Assembly (NCBI GenBank): GCA_003133075.1
Contig: PKZN01000084.1
Location: 16,765 to 34,168, forward strand
Direction of reading: 5' to 3'
Origin: Acidimicrobiaceae bacterium
GTDB lineage: Bacteria; Actinomycetota; Acidimicrobiia; Acidimicrobiales; RAAP-2
Length of the DNA: 17,404 bases
The position numbers and the translations under genes were made by a program. This document shows, piece by piece, positions 14,182 through 17,404 of the stretch. Positions within the stretch are counted from its first letter, which is position 1, and every line of letters starts with the position of its first letter. Below the pieces are notes generated by a model. That model saw only the letters and a list, made by a program, of their open reading frames with translations. It was not told where the DNA came from and did not search any database.

Positions 14182-14538
14182 ATGGGCATGCGTGAAGAGT
14201 GCAAGCACTTTCAGAGTCGAACCTACAAGTCCGGCGAGGTGGCGCGGTTCTGCGTGCTCGGGGTCGCGCCGGACCAACCGTGGTCGTGCCCCGAGAACTG
14301 TTTGACCTACGAGCGTCGCCTCGTGGACATTGGCTGGGCGCACGGCTCGCTCGTCGACCGACCCGTGGAACCGGCACCGCCGGACGTTCCACTCGAAATA
14401 CGCCGAGAGTTGCTCGACGCGGCGAGCGAGATCGTCAACGCGGTGGCACCAGAGTTAATCGAGGAGCGCAGGCGCCAAGTCGAGTCGGGCCAGAAGGGCC
14501 GTCGTCGCGGGGGCAAGAAGAAGAAAAAGGGCAGTTAG
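14182..14538 (+). CDS. Small four-cysteine protein with basic C-terminal tail, within the suf locus
   Basis: The 118-residue product carries four cysteines, all in its first 40 residues: C7 in MREECKHFQS, C24 in VARFCVLGVAP, and C36 and C40 in PWSCPENCLTYERR. The pattern C-X16-C-X11-C-X3-C, with H9 nearby, looks like a site for a metal or an Fe-S cluster. A YERRLVDIGWAHGSL segment follows, then a helix at about 70-100 and a Lys/Arg/Gly tail (GRRRGGKKKKKGS) that could bind nucleic acid. I recognise no named family, but similar short proteins seem familiar from actinobacterial genomes. It lies between sufB and sufD, with GNAT divergent and the crotonase convergent, its stop overlapping the latter by four bases. 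Either ATG 14182 or 14188 could start it. A role in cluster handling is an inference from position and cysteines. Confidence 0.7.
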   Translation: MGMREECKHFQSRTYKSGEVARFCVLGVAPDQPWSCPENCLTYERRLVDIGWAHGSLVDRPVEPAPPDVPLEIRRELLDAASEIVNAVAPELIEERRRQVESGQKGRRRGGKKKKKGS

Positions 14539-15362
14539 TCGCCGGTGAAGTCGGGCGCTCGGCGCTCGAGGAAGGCCGTCATCGCCTCGCGCAGGTCGTT
14601 GCTCTGGAGGTACATCGTGTTCCAGCGCGCCACGAAATCGAGCCCCTCTTCGACGGTGCGGCCGTCGTTCGCCGCGAGTACAGCTTTGGTGCCGCGCACC
14701 GCGATGGGTGAGTTGGCGGCGATCTCCTCAGCGAGCTGTGTCGCCGCCGCCAGTACCTCCTCGGCGCTGGTGCCGTGCAGGGAGTTCACCAGACCGATCG
14801 CTTCGGCGCGTACGGCGTCGATGTCCTTGCCCGTGAACGCCAGTTCGGCCACGTGGCCCGCGCTCACGATTCTCGGCAGGCGCTCGAGCGTTCCGAGGTC
14901 CGCGACGATTGCGACCTTGGTCTCGCGAACCGAAAAGATGGCGTCGCCTGACGCGAGTCGGATGTCACACGCGGTGATGAGATCGACGCCGCCGCCGATG
15001 CAGTAGCCGTGCACCGCCGCGATCACCGGGACGTCTAACGCAGCGAGGGAGGTGACTGAGTGTTGCATCGTGCGTACCGCCTGATACGTGCGCGCGTTCG
15101 CGGTCGCTTTTGATCCTTCGCCGCCGCCGGCGAGGAATCCGCCACCGTACTCTTTGAGATCGAGCCCGACGCTGAAGTGTGGGCCCTTAGCGGCGACCAC
15201 GACGACGCGGACCGAAGGGTCGCTCGCCAGCGCCGCCGCCGCGAGCGGCAGATCTCGCCAGAAGGCGCTACCGAGGGCGTTGCGGGCCTCGGGACGATCA
15301 AGCCAGAGTGTCGCGACGTGGTCGTTGACGTCAAGGGTGAGTACGTCCGAGGAGAATTCCAT
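14535..15362 (-). CDS. Crotonase family protein, delta(3,5)-delta(2,4)-dienoyl-CoA isomerase-like
   Basis: From ATG 15362 the product has 275 residues, a normal crotonase length. LDRPEARNAL at 21-30 and HFSVGLDLKEYGGG at 62-75 give the oxyanion-hole strand. HGYCIGGGVDLITACDIRLA at 118-137 and FSVRETKVAIVADLGTLERL at 143-162 carry D127, E147 and D155. These acidic positions correspond by eye to the three of mammalian ECH1, which shifts conjugated 3,5-dienoyl-CoA to 2,4-dienoyl-CoA in unsaturated fatty-acid oxidation. Ordinary enoyl-CoA hydratase has two Glu instead, so the isomerase reading is preferred. The longer open frame to 15428 starts in sequence unlike the family. It has no evident functional link to the flanking suf genes, and its ATG is 86 bases from the divergent sufD start. 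Confidence 0.85.
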   Translation of the reverse strand: MEFSSDVLTLDVNDHVATLWLDRPEARNALGSAFWRDLPLAAAALASDPSVRVVVVAAKGPHFSVGLDLKEYGGGFLAGGGEGSKATANARTYQAVRTMQHSVTSLAALDVPVIAAVHGYCIGGGVDLITACDIRLASGDAIFSVRETKVAIVADLGTLERLPRIVSAGHVAELAFTGKDIDAVRAEAIGLVNSLHGTSAEEVLAAATQLAEEIAANSPIAVRGTKAVLAANDGRTVEEGLDFVARWNTMYLQSNDLREAMTAFLERRAPDFTGD

Positions 15363-15423
15363 GGTGACAGTTCTAACAGTGCGTCGTTGGTCCCCGTTGC
15401 GCCGCGGCGCCAACACCTCCCGG

Positions 15424-15429
15424 TACACT
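15424..15429 (+). promoter_or_regulatory. Possible sufD promoter -10 (TACACT)
   Basis: GGTACACT lies 19 bases before ATG 15449, giving a short leader of about 12 bases without a Shine-Dalgarno. No -35 at standard spacing is seen. A promoter is expected here because sufD is separated from sufB by genes on the other strand. Confidence 0.35.
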
Positions 15430-15448
15430 GCCTGAGTCCTTTATTGCT

Positions 15449-16690
15449 ATGACCACCTTCGCTGATTCAGCCTCCCTCTTTATAAACGATCGGCCCGACG
15501 CGGCCGCGAGGCGTCTCGCCTGGTCGGTCTTTGAAACAACCGGCCTGCCCACCCCGAGTGACGAGGTGTGGCGATACGCCCCCCTGGGCGATCTCGGCCT
15601 CGAGCGATTTAACGTACCGAGTGCTCCCGCGAGCGTCCCCGACTCACCCTTCGCACTCGAACTCTCTCGGCGAGCTGGTCTCGTGATTCGTGTTGTCGAC
15701 GGCTTCTGCGTCGACACTGGTTCGCCACTCGAGGGCGTCAGCGTCGAGGTCGACGAGACGAACGACTCTTTGGCCGGCGAGTCACTGCTCCAGCGTTATG
15801 AGAGTGACACGTTCGCACTGCTGAACGCCGCCTTGGCGCCGGGCGCGACGGTTATTCGTATTGCGGCCGGGGTCAACGTCGCCGAACCTATCGTCGTGCT
15901 CAACGAGTCGACGGCCGGTTCGTCGTTCCCGCGAACCCAGATCGTCCTCGGGCGCGGCTCGAGCGTGACGGTGGTGGAGTACTTCGAGGGTGGCACCAAT
16001 GCGCTGGTCGTCCCGGTGAGTGAGTACCGGCTCGAGGACAACGCGTCGCTGCAACTCATCACGTACCAGCGATTGGACTCAACCGCGTGGCACGTCGCGC
16101 GCACGACCGGATTCTTGGGTCGGGACGCTCGTCTCCACCAAGCGGTGGTGGGACTTGGCGCGCACTACGACCGATCGCGTAACGACGCTGAGCTCCTCGG
16201 GGCGGGGAGTTCGAACGAACTGCGAACGACGTTTCTCGGAAGTGGCACGCAAGTCCATGACTTTCGCACCCGTCAGTTTCACGTGGCGCCGCGCACGACC
16301 TCGACGCTGCTCTCCAAAGGCGCCGTCGCCGACGAGTCGCGTTGTGTCTACACCGGACTCATCGAGATCGAAAAGGGAGCCAAGCGCACCGACGCTCGTC
16401 AAACGAACCACAACCTTCTGCTTTCCCCGCACGCGCACGCCGACAGCGTGCCCAACCTCGACATAAGAGAGAACGACGTCATGTGCGCCCACGCCTCGAG
16501 CGTTGGACCACTCGATGAACTCCAGCGCTGGTACTTAGAGTCGCGCGGGGTGAGTCGCGAGGACGCCCAGCGACTCCTCATCCAGGGATTCTTCTACGAG
16601 ATGCTGGCGGCCCTGCCGAGCGAGCTCGCCGAACTCGTTGGGGGCGACGTCGCCTCCGTGCTGGCGAGCGTTGCGGTGGGGGCGCCGTGA
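15449..16690 (+). CDS. sufD: Fe-S cluster assembly protein SufD
   Basis: SufD pairs with SufB and SufC in the SufBC2D scaffold complex and is needed for iron entry into the cluster. The 413-residue product has the N-terminal EVWRYAPLGDL at 39-49, the right-handed beta-helix core and the diagnostic C-terminus: HNLLLSPHAHADSVPNLDIR at 321-340, NDVMCAHASSVGPLDELQRW at 342-361 with C346 and H348 (H348 aligning by eye with His360 of E. coli SufD), and YLESRGVSREDAQRLLIQGF. The YTGLIEIEKGAKRTDA segment is typical. No Shine-Dalgarno precedes the ATG. Its TGA stop overlaps the GTG of the Rieske gene in the four bases GTGA, so the downstream genes are translationally coupled. Confidence 0.93.
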   Translation: MTTFADSASLFINDRPDAAARRLAWSVFETTGLPTPSDEVWRYAPLGDLGLERFNVPSAPASVPDSPFALELSRRAGLVIRVVDGFCVDTGSPLEGVSVEVDETNDSLAGESLLQRYESDTFALLNAALAPGATVIRIAAGVNVAEPIVVLNESTAGSSFPRTQIVLGRGSSVTVVEYFEGGTNALVVPVSEYRLEDNASLQLITYQRLDSTAWHVARTTGFLGRDARLHQAVVGLGAHYDRSRNDAELLGAGSSNELRTTFLGSGTQVHDFRTRQFHVAPRTTSTLLSKGAVADESRCVYTGLIEIEKGAKRTDARQTNHNLLLSPHAHADSVPNLDIRENDVMCAHASSVGPLDELQRWYLESRGVSREDAQRLLIQGFFYEMLAALPSELAELVGGDVASVLASVAVGAP

Positions 16691-17001
16691 GCGCCGTCGA
16701 CATCGGGACCTTGAGCGATTTCGAAGAAGGCGTGCCGCGCCAACTACACGTCGAAGGACGAACGCTGGTCGCTGTGCGCATCGACACGACGGTCTTCGTG
16801 CTGGACGACCGCTGCAGTCACGAAGAGTTCAGCCTCGCCGACGGCGAAGTCGACGTGGAAACCGAAGAGATCGAGTGCGCTCGTCACGGGGCGATGTTCC
16901 GTCTGAGTGACGGGGTGCCAGTGTCACTCCCGGCGACCAAGCCGGTTGCGCACTACGACGTGCGCGACGAGGGCGGACGAATCCAGGTCGTGCTCCCGTG
17001 A
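16687..17001 (+). CDS. Rieske-type 2Fe-2S ferredoxin of the suf operon
   Basis: The 104-residue product is a small soluble Rieske protein. The cluster ligands are C43 and H45 in RCSHEEFSLADG and C64 and H67 in ECARHGAMF, the C-X-H and C-X2-H pattern of Rieske ferredoxins. The late part (LSDGVPVSLPATKPVAHYDV) is the usual closing sheet. Such proteins are annotated as non-heme iron oxygenase ferredoxin subunits, but in actinobacterial suf operons this gene recurrently lies between sufD and sufC with no oxygenase nearby, as here. It may be an electron donor for cluster assembly or an early client; that is inference. It starts with GTG overlapping the sufD stop and ends overlapping the sufC start, both as GTGA. 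Confidence 0.9.
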   Translation: MSAVDIGTLSDFEEGVPRQLHVEGRTLVAVRIDTTVFVLDDRCSHEEFSLADGEVDVETEEIECARHGAMFRLSDGVPVSLPATKPVAHYDVRDEGGRIQVVLP

Positions 17002-17404
17002 GTTCGACGCTCATTATTGCGGGACTTCGCGTGGAGGTCGGGGGACGTGAGGTCCTCAAGGGATTCGACCTGACGATGCACTCGGGCGAGGTACACGCCA
17101 TCATGGGGCCCAACGGATCGGGAAAGTCGACGTTGGCTCACGCCCTCACCGGTCACCCGGGGTACAGGGTGCTCGACGGTTCGGTGACCATCGACGGCGT
17201 GGAGCTCTTGACGATGTCCCCGACCGATCGGGCGAGGGCGGGACTCATGCTCGTCCTCCAACAGCCCTTCGAGATACCGGGCGTGCGATCCTTTGATCTC
17301 TTAGAGGCCGCCGGCGCCGATCCGGCGACGTTGCGCGCTCGAATGCTCGAAGAAGCGAAGCGCATCGACCTCGCACCAGAGCTGCTCGAGCGATTCGTGA
17401 ACGT
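16998..17404 (+). CDS. sufC: Fe-S assembly ATPase SufC, N-terminal part (runs off the window)
   Basis: SufC is the ABC-type ATPase that drives conformational change in the SufBC2D complex. The 135 complete codons visible start MSSTLIIAGLRVEVGGREVL and contain Walker A GPNGSGKST at 37-45 and a Q-loop with the SufC-type LQQPFEIPGV at 87-95. HALTGHPGY at 48-55 is also characteristic of SufC. The ABC signature, Walker B and H-loop lie beyond base 17404. The GTG start at 16998 overlaps the Rieske stop in GTGA, consistent with the sufD-Rieske-sufC operon. sufS, sufU and sufT, normal followers in actinobacteria, would be expected next but are outside the window. Confidence 0.92.
   Translation, partial: MSSTLIIAGLRVEVGGREVLKGFDLTMHSGEVHAIMGPNGSGKSTLAHALTGHPGYRVLDGSVTIDGVELLTMSPTDRARAGLMLVLQQPFEIPGVRSFDLLEAAGADPATLRARMLEEAKRIDLAPELLERFVN

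Noticed and set aside
14139..14204. Longer N-terminus for the GNAT protein
   Set aside because: It would overlap the start of the divergent Cys4 gene and ignores the TAGGCT box seven bases before GTG 14138.
1..17404. CRISPR arrays, tRNA or rRNA genes, transposases
   Set aside because: No regularly spaced repeats, no cloverleaf-like conserved tRNA segments and no transposase motifs were found on reading both strands by eye; a tRNAscan or Infernal run would be decisive.

Overview
The window is GC-rich, dense, chromosomal-looking DNA. GTG starts are frequent, Shine-Dalgarno sequences are scarce, and the suf genes are of actinobacterial type with a Rieske ferredoxin between sufD and sufC. I read it as an actinobacterium, most likely from the Acidimicrobiia or a neighbouring lineage. 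That placement rests on gene content and recalled homologs, not on a search. I see no rRNA, tRNA, insertion sequence, prophage or CRISPR array.

Layout. (a) 1-578: the end of a ribbon-helix-helix antitoxin and a VapC-like PIN toxin whose start codon seems lost, a decaying vapBC pair. (b) 579-1882: a 284-base gap with a possible leaderless mini-ORF, then an unrecognised protein ending in a MazF/PemK-like domain. (c) 1883-3795, minus strand: a divergent Lgt-like membrane protein and a secreted coiled-coil NlpC/P60 endopeptidase, probably one envelope operon. (d) 3948-7570: a CitE-type CoA lyase, an unusually long acyl-CoA dehydrogenase, a DUF6941-like protein and a MaoC hydratase. The lyase, dehydrogenase and hydratase correspond to the last three steps of the ethylmalonyl-CoA pathway (methylsuccinyl-CoA to mesaconyl-CoA to methylmalyl-CoA to glyoxylate plus propionyl-CoA). 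(e) 7518-9875: MutY, a flavin reductase-like protein and a two-TM protein with a RodZ C-terminal-like domain. (f) 9865-12030, minus strand: oligopeptidase B. (g) 12115-17404: the SUF Fe-S assembly locus. sufB is separated from sufD, the Rieske gene and sufC by a GNAT acetyltransferase, a small four-cysteine protein and a dienoyl-CoA isomerase-like crotonase. sufC runs off the window.

Two themes cut across the window. Several genes carry a TAnnnT hexamer exactly 6-7 bases before the start codon and no Shine-Dalgarno, which points to leaderless transcripts; this also fixes several start codons. Convergent gene pairs end with abutting or overlapping stop codons and no visible terminator.

Most promising for follow-up: the small Cys4 protein inside the suf locus, the protein with a MazF-like C-terminus, the Lgt-like protein lacking expected catalytic residues, and the leaderless promoter signature. 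I found no clear evidence of a wholly new multi-gene system.
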